Under the pieces are notes generated by a model. That model made no database searches. It was given only the letters and a program-made list of their open reading frames with translations, and was not told where the DNA came from. This document shows positions 37,415 through 45,019 of a stretch of 64,000 bases of DNA, piece by piece (positions within the stretch are counted from its first letter, which is position 1; each line of letters starts with the position of its first letter). The position numbers and the translations under genes were made by a program. Source of the DNA: Echinicola pacifica DSM 19836 (GTDB taxonomy: Bacteria > Bacteroidota > Bacteroidia > Cytophagales > Cyclobacteriaceae); contig NZ_KB890739.1 in NCBI RefSeq assembly GCF_000373245.1, positions 286,441-350,440 on the forward strand, read 5' to 3'.

Positions 37415-39013
37415 ATGACGACTCTACACAAGTGGATTGCACTTAGCTTTATATTTTTATCAGCCTGCAGCTCAGGATTACAAGAAGAAACACTTCAGCA
37501 ATTAAGAGATAGGGTAAGCGAAGATTCCGACCTTTCTGCAATCTATGCGCCCAGTGCCATTCAGCCCATTTGGGTGAATGATGATGGCCTCAATGAGGAA
37601 GGAGAGACTTTTTTGGAGGAATTGGATCAGGTGCAGTTTGATGCTTTGATAGCGGAGAATTATCATTTGGAAGAAATTACCGCCTTACTTAGCGAGTGGG
37701 AAGAGCAACAGGAGCCTTCCACGCTGATCTCCTTGGAGGTGCTGATTTCGAAGAGCTTTTTGAAATTAGGGCACGACTTGCAATTTGGAGGGGTAAGCCC
37801 TCGGAAATTATCCGAGGAGTGGAAAATAGAACCCCGGGATACCACTGATTTTGAAACGGAGGCCTTAAAGGAGCTGGCTTCTGGCAAAGGCTCGGTGGCC
37901 GGGCAGCTGGATGAGTTGCGGCCTTCAAGTGACCTTTATCGCAATTTGCGTGAGCAATACCAGGAATTAATCAAATCAGAAATTGATTTTGCCTCCTTTG
38001 GGGGTGGCGAGGCCATCAAGCCGGGAGAAACTTCTGCCAAGGTGGAGGAAGTACGAAAACGATTTGAGGTGATCACAGGAAGGGACTTGCCTGATTCCGA
38101 TGCGCCAAAGCTATATGATGAGGCCTTGGTGGCTGAGGTGAAGCATTTCCAGCGCCTTCATGGGCTGAATCAGGATGGAGTGCTGGGGAAAGAGTTTTGG
38201 GAGGCTTTTGGAGCTTCCTCGCAGGACCTGAAGGTAAAGCTCGCCGTAAACCTTGAGCGATTGAAGTGGCTACCTGATATGCTGGACACTGAGCTCCCTA
38301 AGGTATTGGTCAATATTCCCGCTTTCAGTGTGGACCTTCTTTATGGGCAAGATACAGTATATAATAGCCGCGCAGTAGTCGGCACAACCAGCAACCAAAC
38401 GCCGGCATTTACCGCCAAAATGAGCTATTTGGTGTTCAGCCCTCGCTGGTATATCCCTGAGGGAATAATCAAATCGGAGACGCTGCCAGCCATCCAGAAG
38501 GATAAGGAATATATAAGTAAAAAAAATATGGCCGTACTCGATGGCAATGGAAAGGAAGTCGATCCTTCCAAGGTCAAATGGGATAAGCTGAATCAGGATG
38601 AGCCTTTACCCTATCGCATTTATCAAAAACCCGGGAAGGACAATGCCTTGGGAAGGGTGAAATTTATGTTCCCGAATCCTTATAGCATTTATATTCATGA
38701 TTCTCCCGCCAGATCACTGTATAGCAAAGATGAGAGAGCTTTCAGTCATGGCTGTATTCGTTTAGAGAAACCTCAGGAATTCGCAGAAGTTCTCTTAAAA
38801 GAGCAGGAGAAATGGCCTACTGACTCCATCGCCTCTGCGATGAATAAGGAGGATGAGGTGACAGTGAAGCTGCCTGAAGGTCCCCAAGTCTGGATCTATT
38901 ACCTTACCGCATGGAATAATGGGGGGGAGCTGCACCTAAGAGAAGATATCTATGGTCAGGACCGAAAAGTGGCGAAGCTGATGGGCTTGCAGCCTGATGA
39001 AAAATATTATTAA
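37415..39013 (+). CDS. L,D-transpeptidase, YcbB/LdtD-like, lipoprotein paralogue
   Basis: The 532-residue product has the same domain order as its upstream neighbour: scaffold, peptidoglycan-binding domain (HFQRLHGLNQDGVLG) and YkuD domain with SHGCIRLEKP (Cys447 catalytic). It differs in having a lipoprotein signal peptide (FIFLSACSSG, likely Cys18), so it should be tethered to a membrane. A 144-base gap without a terminator separates it from the first copy. The stop overlaps the stop of the convergent gene by four bases. The pair is probably a duplication. Confidence 0.92.
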   Translation: MTTLHKWIALSFIFLSACSSGLQEETLQQLRDRVSEDSDLSAIYAPSAIQPIWVNDDGLNEEGETFLEELDQVQFDALIAENYHLEEITALLSEWEEQQEPSTLISLEVLISKSFLKLGHDLQFGGVSPRKLSEEWKIEPRDTTDFETEALKELASGKGSVAGQLDELRPSSDLYRNLREQYQELIKSEIDFASFGGGEAIKPGETSAKVEEVRKRFEVITGRDLPDSDAPKLYDEALVAEVKHFQRLHGLNQDGVLGKEFWEAFGASSQDLKVKLAVNLERLKWLPDMLDTELPKVLVNIPAFSVDLLYGQDTVYNSRAVVGTTSNQTPAFTAKMSYLVFSPRWYIPEGIIKSETLPAIQKDKEYISKKNMAVLDGNGKEVDPSKVKWDKLNQDEPLPYRIYQKPGKDNALGRVKFMFPNPYSIYIHDSPARSLYSKDERAFSHGCIRLEKPQEFAEVLLKEQEKWPTDSIASAMNKEDEVTVKLPEGPQVWIYYLTAWNNGGELHLREDIYGQDRKVAKLMGLQPDEKYY

Positions 39014-39765
39014 TTGGATGCGATGAGGTTTGATTCTGAGTTTTGGGGGATAAAAGCGCTAGATTTTAGGTATTTTTGATCAGTAGCATAGATGTACAAG
39101 CATCCATCCTCTTTGATCGTATCGATGATCTCCTGGTATTGATCCATGGGAAGGGCGGGACATCCCAAGCTTCTGCCTAATCGGCCCGTTTTTTCGATGA
39201 ATTCAGGATTAGCATAATCAGCACCGTGAATGACGATCGCACGGGTACGAGCATTATCATTGAGCCCTTTTTCTAGTCCATCCAAGCGCAGCGAATAGCC
39301 GTGTTTTCCTTGGTAGGTTTCGGAAGTTTTATAAAAACCCAGGCTGCTCATATAGCTGGAATTGGTATTGGAGAAGTTTTTGGCCATCAGCTGACCGCTA
39401 TTACGTCCATGCGCCACCCAGGTATGATGCAGGATGGCTCCCGAGACCATATCGATGGTCCAAAGTCGTTTTTCTGAGGAAGGTAGACTGAAATCTATGA
39501 TGGTAAGTGGCTTATTAATGGCGATTAATCCTTTCTTTACCAGCTTCAAATAGCCAGTTACGCCGATGGTTATCGCCGCCTGATTGGGAAGGCCAATGGC
39601 CGGGTTGGTAGCGAGCTTCTCCGTAATCAATGAAATGACAGCTTCTGTGCTTGTATTGCTAGCTAGATTCTTGTGGATCGATAATTGAGCTTGGCCCGAA
39701 GGGCGAAAAGCAAATAATGAAAGTGTGATAAGTGTGGCAATGGTCAATAAAGATTTTTTAAGCAT
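39010..39765 (-). CDS. Murein L,D-transpeptidase catalytic domain family protein
   Basis: The 251-residue protein has a signal peptide (residues 1-26) and a C-terminal domain of the YkuD-like type with IHGADYANPEF (His180) and RSLGCPALP (Cys202). These fit the family of short L,D-transpeptidase-like murein enzymes without a separate substrate-binding domain; the exact reaction (cross-link formation or cleavage) is not clear. It lies convergent to the paralogue, with a four-base overlap of stop codons, and transcribes away from the QueD-folE pair. Confidence 0.82.
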   Translation of the reverse strand: MLKKSLLTIATLITLSLFAFRPSGQAQLSIHKNLASNTSTEAVISLITEKLATNPAIGLPNQAAITIGVTGYLKLVKKGLIAINKPLTIIDFSLPSSEKRLWTIDMVSGAILHHTWVAHGRNSGQLMAKNFSNTNSSYMSSLGFYKTSETYQGKHGYSLRLDGLEKGLNDNARTRAIVIHGADYANPEFIEKTGRLGRSLGCPALPMDQYQEIIDTIKEDGCLYIYATDQKYLKSSAFIPQNSESNLIASN

Positions 39766-40001
39766 AGGGGTCGTTAATTAAATTAGGTTGGTTTAGGGTG
39801 GTGTTTGGCTTAATATGTTGGTGTATAGCCAGTTGGTTCCATATAGTATAACGCAAAAGTAAGGGATAGATTGTAATAAGGAACTGAATACTTATAAATT
39901 TTTGTTGGAGGAAAGTGTAATTGATTGAATAAAAAGGGGGGAAGAAGGTATGAATAAAAAGGTTTAATCCGATTCGGGATGCAAAAGAAATTTTAATTGG
40001 T

Positions 40002-40009
40002 TAATTTTG
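40002..40009 (+). promoter_or_regulatory. Promoter -7 box candidate of queD-folE
   Basis: TAATTTTG fits TAnnTTTG. No TTG box at the usual distance. The leader would be about 140 bases long. Confidence 0.4.
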
Positions 40010-40077
40010 CACTCTTTAAATGAAATCAACCTTTTGGCATTGAAACAGTTGAAAGGCTAATAAAGATAAGTTTGAAA

Positions 40078-40130
40078 CCTAAACCTGCTAAATGGAGTTT
40101 AGTGTTTAGGCAAGACTCCCTAAATGTGGG
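40078..40130 (+). promoter_or_regulatory. Structured leader with possible pseudoknot before queD-folE
   Basis: A stem of 7 bp (40078-40084 with 40104-40110) continues into a 5-bp stem (40088-40092 with 40098-40102) with loop TGGAG at 40093-40097. GGAG at 40094-40097 plus T98 can pair with ACTCC at 40115-40119, giving an H-type pseudoknot. CCC at 40118-40120 can instead pair with GGG at 40128-40130, a competing fold. This is visible complementarity only; no known riboswitch consensus is matched. Confidence 0.35.
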
Positions 40131-40157
40131 TTTTGCAGACTATCCTAAAGAAAGAGA

Positions 40158-40568
40158 ATGAAGGTATCAGTATATCGCAAGGAGCATTTCAATGCTGCTC
40201 ATCGTTTATTCAATCCGGAATGGTCGGAGGAGAAAAACAATGAAGTATTTGGTAAATGCAATAACCCAAGCTTTCACGGACACAATTATGATTTACATGT
40301 AAAACTGGCAGGACCTATTGATCCGGCCACGGGATATGTGTATGATATGAAAGTTTTGAGTGATTTGATAAAGGAGCATGTTATCAAGAAATTTGATCAT
40401 AAAAACTTAAATCTAGATACAGATGAATTTAAGAACCTTAACCCTACTGCAGAAAACATTGCTGTGGTTATTTGGAATATTTTAAGGAATGAAATTGAAG
40501 AGAAATACGATCTAACAGTTCGATTATATGAAACAGAAAGGAATTATGTTGAATACGACGGGGATTAA
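40158..40568 (+). CDS. queD: 6-pyruvoyl-tetrahydropterin synthase / QueD-like protein
   Basis: The 136-residue protein is a T-fold zinc enzyme. Zinc ligands His15, His40 and His42 (FNAAHRLF and FHGHNY) and the catalytic Cys34 (CNNPSFHGHN) are visible. It converts dihydroneopterin triphosphate to 6-carboxy-tetrahydropterin (QueD, queuosine path) or 6-pyruvoyl-tetrahydropterin; the sequence does not settle which. FolE, which makes the substrate, is encoded directly behind with an overlap, so they act in sequence. Confidence 0.88.
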   Translation: MKVSVYRKEHFNAAHRLFNPEWSEEKNNEVFGKCNNPSFHGHNYDLHVKLAGPIDPATGYVYDMKVLSDLIKEHVIKKFDHKNLNLDTDEFKNLNPTAENIAVVIWNILRNEIEEKYDLTVRLYETERNYVEYDGD

Positions 40569-41226
40569 TGGAGGGCGGAGCATCGATGAAATCGGTGATG
40601 AACATATAGGTACTTCGCAGGATACGCCGCTCAGAGCGGATGCTTTTGTGAAGAGTGATGAGGAGAAAATGGATCTTATCGAAGATCATTTTAAGGGGAT
40701 AATGGAGGTATTAGGGCTTGATCTAAATGATGATAGTCTCAAGGGTACTCCAAGAAGGGTGGCCAAAATGTTTATTAAGGAAGTATTTAGCGGCCTTGAT
40801 CCAAAGAATAAGCCAAATGTAAAGCTGTTTGAAAATAAATATCAATATAGCGAGATGCTGGTAGAAAAGGACATTACCTTCTTTTCTCATTGCGAGCATC
40901 ACTTTGTACCTATTTATGGCAAGGCTCATGTGGCTTATATTTCTAATGGAAGTGTAATCGGCTTATCAAAAATCAATCGAATAGTACAGTATTTTGCCAA
41001 GCGCCCGCAGGTTCAGGAGCGCCTTACCATGCAGATAGGAAAGGAATTGCAGCAGATCCTGGGTACAGAAGATGTGGCGGTGGTGATCGATGCACACCAT
41101 ATGTGTGTGTCCTCGAGAGGTGTACAGGATGTGAATAGCAAAACCTTAACCTCCTTCTATGGTGGGAAATTTGACTCCGACGATCAGTCGCGTCAAGAAT
41201 TTAGACACTATATTACCATGAAATAA
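40546..41226 (+). CDS. folE: GTP cyclohydrolase I
   Basis: FolE turns GTP into dihydroneopterin triphosphate, the entry step for folate and for deazapurine or pterin cofactors. The 226-residue product has the signature TPRRVAKMF, the zinc ligand motif SHCEHH (Cys116, His119) and Cys187 in HHMCVSSRG. The ATG at 40546 was chosen because AAAGGA lies just before it; an in-frame ATG at 40528 would lengthen the protein by six residues. It overlaps the QueD gene by at least 23 bases, indicating translational coupling. Confidence 0.94.
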   Translation: MLNTTGINGGRSIDEIGDEHIGTSQDTPLRADAFVKSDEEKMDLIEDHFKGIMEVLGLDLNDDSLKGTPRRVAKMFIKEVFSGLDPKNKPNVKLFENKYQYSEMLVEKDITFFSHCEHHFVPIYGKAHVAYISNGSVIGLSKINRIVQYFAKRPQVQERLTMQIGKELQQILGTEDVAVVIDAHHMCVSSRGVQDVNSKTLTSFYGGKFDSDDQSRQEFRHYITMK

Positions 41227-41252
41227 TAGATCAATGATCTTATAGTTTATAG

Positions 41253-41282
41253 AAAGCCGGAACGTATGTTCTGGCTTTTTTC
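41253..41282 (+). terminator. Intrinsic terminator of folE
   Basis: An 11-bp stem with one G-T pair (41253-41263 with 41268-41278), a 4-base loop and a T run; 26 bases after the folE stop codon. Confidence 0.82.
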
Positions 41283-41574
41283 TTTTAAAGAGATTTTTTG
41301 TGTGAAAATTGTTTCTTCATAGATGAAGGAGCAAATAATTACCACTATCCAGCTAGCCTGTGCTTTTTGAAATGACCCTGTAGAGTCAGCCAGGACATTG
41401 ATAGTGGCTAGGATGGATCGATTACTTAGTTTTAGTGAATCAACTGATGAAGCAGGAAAGCCGACTTTCCGGGAAGGTCAGTTTTCCTAATAAACCTCAG
41501 AGATGAATAGAGCTTTTTCCTCATTTAGGCATTCAAAAATTGCTCTGTTTATAGAGGGTTGATTCTGATAAGGC

Positions 41575-41612
41575 AATTAAAAAAGGCGCTTATATAAGCG
41601 CCTTTTTTAATT
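41575..41612. terminator. Perfect 38-base palindrome, bidirectional terminator
   Basis: The 19-base arms (41575-41593 and 41594-41612) are perfectly complementary, with a GC core flanked by A and T runs on both sides. It lies 56 bases past the stop of the minus-strand operon and closes both directions. Confidence 0.85.
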
Positions 41613-41668
41613 ATATCTACTTTTCACTCTACTGTTGGTCATGCCAATGGTTTTGAGCCACGCCTTTC

Positions 41669-42781
41669 TTAGTTGGCGGCAGTATTAATTTTAGTATAAG
41701 GGATTTTCATCTTTATTTCCCAGGTACCTGAATCAAGGATCTTGATACCCCATCGGATATAGGCATGGTTTCGGATATTGCCAGTCACTGGGTCTCTGTA
41801 AGGAGCCCAGAATTCCTCCCATTCTTCGGGGGTTTTAGGACCCTTATCGGCCTCGTAAGCTTCCTTATCCACTGTGAAGGCATCACCTCTGGATAGATAA
41901 TACATCAAATAAGAGCTATTGCCCGTATAGTTTCTGCCGTATTGAGGGAATGGTGGGGCTGGAAGGAAAAAGGAGGTTTGCTGATCATCAGTAATGGTCT
42001 CCACCGAATTGTCATGATAGTTTTGCAGGTAGCTGGAGCCACTTGGGTAGAAGGTAACCTTATTAGGGTTTAGCGTTTCACCATAGCTATCTTGAATGAC
42101 CATATTGACTTGTACGGAGTAGGCAGGCTCCTCACTTATTTTCTGAATCGAAAAATAAGGATTCGTGCCATCCAGTGTACTAGGGATATTTTCGTCATTA
42201 GGCCCTGTGATCGTTCCGGTATGAGCGATATAGTTCCCATTGTCTGAGTCGAATAGAAGTCTGGATCTCATCTCCACGGGGAATTCTACCGGCTGGAAAG
42301 GCTGCATCTTAATGACAGCGAAGTCCTGCAGCAGTTTAGACCCTTTAATATTGGACACCTGTACATCTACCTTGAATATATCCCCTTCCACAAATTTGGT
42401 GGCTTGCGTAAAGGCAAACTCCCCACTTACCTTATTGATAAGGATGGAAGGCTCATTAGACAATTCCAGTTTCTGCTCTGCAAGAGCCAGAGTGGTGTCC
42501 GTATCACCGTTGAAGGATTCCTTCCAGATACGAATTTGATGCTCGTCCAGCAGTTCATTATTAGGATTGCCGTCCAAATCAGTAAATCCCACGATTTCCC
42601 ATTCCATTGGGGCGGTGGAGTTTTCGATGGCTGGTCTGGCCGCCACGGAGAATCCTCCGCGGGGCACATAGATGGTGTCTTGATTGGAGTGAATATCCTC
42701 ACTCAGGTAACCTATTTCTGGTGGAGTACAGGACACCACAGCCATATAGGATATGAATAGTATAAATAGTGTTTTTTTCAT
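41669..42781 (-). CDS. DUF5007-like lipoprotein of the SusCD operon
   Basis: The 370-residue product has a lipoprotein signal peptide (Cys18, AVVSC) and a beta-rich body with no catalytic motif. It lies at the place where SusE/SusF-type surface glycan-binding proteins usually sit, last in the operon after SusC, SusD and a fasciclin-domain protein. The assignment to DUF5007 rests on memory of this gene order and sequence flavour, so I hold it loosely. Binding of extracellular glycan at the outer surface is the likely role. Confidence 0.62.
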   Translation of the reverse strand: MKKTLFILFISYMAVVSCTPPEIGYLSEDIHSNQDTIYVPRGGFSVAARPAIENSTAPMEWEIVGFTDLDGNPNNELLDEHQIRIWKESFNGDTDTTLALAEQKLELSNEPSILINKVSGEFAFTQATKFVEGDIFKVDVQVSNIKGSKLLQDFAVIKMQPFQPVEFPVEMRSRLLFDSDNGNYIAHTGTITGPNDENIPSTLDGTNPYFSIQKISEEPAYSVQVNMVIQDSYGETLNPNKVTFYPSGSSYLQNYHDNSVETITDDQQTSFFLPAPPFPQYGRNYTGNSSYLMYYLSRGDAFTVDKEAYEADKGPKTPEEWEEFWAPYRDPVTGNIRNHAYIRWGIKILDSGTWEIKMKIPYTKINTAAN

Positions 42782-42808
42782 CTTTCAAGATATTTTCTGA
42801 TGGATGTA

Positions 42809-43444
42809 TTAATCCTTATAGTTGAATAGGATATGATTGCCCTGGAGGACATGGACCACACCATTGGTGGAGATAAGATTGGAGGTTCTCACCTGAACGA
42901 GCTCATCATCCGTGATATTATTCCAGAGATCCCATTCTTCACCCTGCTTGTAGGTGTAATAGACATACTCTGGGAAGCTACTCAGTTGAGCAGTGTATTC
43001 CTCTCTTGGCTCCAGGGAGATTCTTCTTTCTTCGCCATTTAGGGCGACCATGATATCTCCTTCAGGACTCATGTCCTCTCTGGTGATCTTACCAGGGAAG
43101 ATATAAGCCCCCATATATTTGTCCAAAGTATCCTTAGGGATGTCATTGACGGTAAATTCCGCTTCTGGATCCAGCTCTCGCATGCCCTTTAATATTTCAT
43201 CCACATACTTTTTTACAGATAGATTGTTTGGTGCAAATAGGGTAACCTCCCCATTGACCTCATCAATCAATCCTGCTCTCTCGATCAGCAAGGCTAAGGT
43301 GTCCATCTGAGGATGGGACTGCAGGAAGCTGAAGGTATCTGTGCCCAGCTCACCGCTGCTCACTCCGCCATCCACCAGGTAGTCGTTATCGACACAGGAG
43401 AATAAGCAAAGGGACAAGGCTATATAATAAATACAATATTTCAT
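42809..43444 (-). CDS. Fasciclin (FAS1) domain lipoprotein
   Basis: The 211-residue product has a lipoprotein signal peptide (Cys17) and a single FAS1-like domain: the segments VTLFAPNN near residue 70 and TNGVVHVLQGNHIL near the end are the H1/H2-type motifs. FAS1 proteins act in adhesion or glycan binding. It sits between SusD (24 bases) and the DUF5007-like gene (27 bases), so it is part of the uptake operon and probably surface exposed. Confidence 0.82.
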   Translation of the reverse strand: MKYCIYYIALSLCLFSCVDNDYLVDGGVSSGELGTDTFSFLQSHPQMDTLALLIERAGLIDEVNGEVTLFAPNNLSVKKYVDEILKGMRELDPEAEFTVNDIPKDTLDKYMGAYIFPGKITREDMSPEGDIMVALNGEERRISLEPREEYTAQLSSFPEYVYYTYKQGEEWDLWNNITDDELVQVRTSNLISTNGVVHVLQGNHILFNYKD

Positions 43445-43468
43445 ATTTCTTCTGGTTTTAAATTTGAC

Positions 43469-45007
43469 TTAAAGTCGTCCTTGCCAGTATTCCGTCTGGA
43501 CGATGGATGGGTTTCTGATGATAATATTAGGGGATACAGGCCAAAAGACTCCGTCCTTTGTCTTCCTGTCACTGTTCATCCAGGAGACCCCCTCGAAGTA
43601 ATCCATTCGGATTCTATCATAAGCCAATTGGCCTTCAGCGATTAGCTCGATCGCTCTTTCGTCAAATATCGCCTTGATCAAGCTTGTGCGATCCTGTGCG
43701 CCCTGATATGCAGGCACTCCGGCTTGGCTACGAACGAGATCCAGATCTGCGATGGCACTGCTATATTCTCCGGCTTTGGCATAAGCTTCGGCTCTTAATA
43801 GGTAAATATCCGCCAGTCTGAAGATCAGTATGTTGGACTCGGAGAATAAGGCATAAGCATCTTCAGAGTCAGGATCGTCTGAGCTCAAGGTGTATTTTAC
43901 AGGAAACGCATCAGTGTCCATGTCTTCATAGTCATAGAAGAACAATTCCTTCCGGATATCATTTTCACGTTCTGGTGCATTCATGAATTGAAATCCATAA
44001 AAGTCAGGGTTTCCTTTTGGTGCAGTACCATTATTACTTCCAAAGAAAGGCTGATTGACGGTCAATCCTGTATGGCTTCCATCTCCTGCGCTTAAGCGGA
44101 AAGATTCATTCATATTAGAATTGATATTGATTTCAAACAATCCTGTTTTAGACTGTCCTCTCATCATCTTCTCGAAGCCTTCCACGCCTTCACTTACATA
44201 GTTTACCAAGCTGGTATTGCTATTATTAATAACCGAAGTGGCGGCATCGATGCTCTCAGTGATCATCTGTGCGTTATCATTATCACGGCTAGCATACCAT
44301 AAAGTGACGTGCGCTTTGAGTGCTTCTGCACTGGCCTTATTGGCAGTGATGGCCCAGTTATTAGTACTTTGCGTAGCATAGTCCAATAGGTCGATGGACT
44401 TTTCTGTAGCTTCCAAGATATAGTCTAAGACTTCTTTTTCGTCTGAGCGACCGATCTCCATGATATATCCATCAGGGGTGATCAGCTGAGTAGAGCTCTC
44501 GATAGACTCATGGACGATAGGGACATCACCCCAGATTCTAGCCATATAGAAGTAAGATATAGCGCGCACAAAAGCGGCTTCACCTAGAATACGGTCTTTC
44601 TCCTGAGGCGTTTGGAATATCTCCACAGGCATATCTGCCACATATTGCTCAATGGTAAAAGCCCAGTTGGCTGAGCGGTAGAAATACTTCCACTCCTGGC
44701 TGTCACCTCTATAAGGGAGGTTATAGTCACCATTATTCTCTATATAGTTCACGATCCAAAACTGGCTGTCCATAAAGGTCATGGCGGGAAACTCACCCCA
44801 TAGCAGGAAGTTACTCTGATTGGTAAGGGCAGACTTAAGCAAGGCGTAAGACCCTGCCAATGCCTGCTCAGCCTCGCTTTGAGAGCTCCAGTACACGTCC
44901 GGATGGGTAATCGTAATCGGTTCCTGATCCAATAAGTCCGAGCAGCTGAAGAAAGCGGCGAACACTAATGAAAGGATCGGTATAGTTATAATTCTTGGTT
45001 TTTTCAT
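43469..45007 (-). CDS. SusD/RagB family outer-membrane lipoprotein
   Basis: SusD-like proteins form the lid of SusC and bind glycan at the cell surface. The 512-residue product has a lipoprotein signal (Cys22), the start of the family (LLDQEPITITHPDVYWSS), TPR-like helices with FRLADIYLLRAEAY, and the C-terminal IFDERAIELIAEGQ segment. The susC gene ends 12 bases upstream. Length is normal. Confidence 0.95.
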   Translation of the reverse strand: MKKPRIITIPILSLVFAAFFSCSDLLDQEPITITHPDVYWSSQSEAEQALAGSYALLKSALTNQSNFLLWGEFPAMTFMDSQFWIVNYIENNGDYNLPYRGDSQEWKYFYRSANWAFTIEQYVADMPVEIFQTPQEKDRILGEAAFVRAISYFYMARIWGDVPIVHESIESSTQLITPDGYIMEIGRSDEKEVLDYILEATEKSIDLLDYATQSTNNWAITANKASAEALKAHVTLWYASRDNDNAQMITESIDAATSVINNSNTSLVNYVSEGVEGFEKMMRGQSKTGLFEININSNMNESFRLSAGDGSHTGLTVNQPFFGSNNGTAPKGNPDFYGFQFMNAPERENDIRKELFFYDYEDMDTDAFPVKYTLSSDDPDSEDAYALFSESNILIFRLADIYLLRAEAYAKAGEYSSAIADLDLVRSQAGVPAYQGAQDRTSLIKAIFDERAIELIAEGQLAYDRIRMDYFEGVSWMNSDRKTKDGVFWPVSPNIIIRNPSIVQTEYWQGRL

Positions 45008-45019
45008 GTCTGTAGTAGT

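Larger units (their letters stand above)
39766..40157. other. Interval upstream of the QueD-FolE pair
   Basis: Contains a -7 box candidate and a structured leader (separate entries); between 39766 and 39990 I see only AT-rich sequence with no coding frame. Confidence 0.55.
41227..41668. other. Interval between folE and the susCD operon
   Basis: Two terminators (separate entries) bound it. The middle has no coding frame; a pair of 8-base arms (41342-41349 with 41400-41407) could form a long weak hairpin. Confidence 0.5.

Noticed and set aside
41342-41407. Pair of 8-base complementary arms forming a long weak hairpin
   Set aside because: Loop of 50 bases and poor inner pairing; no sign of an RNA gene.
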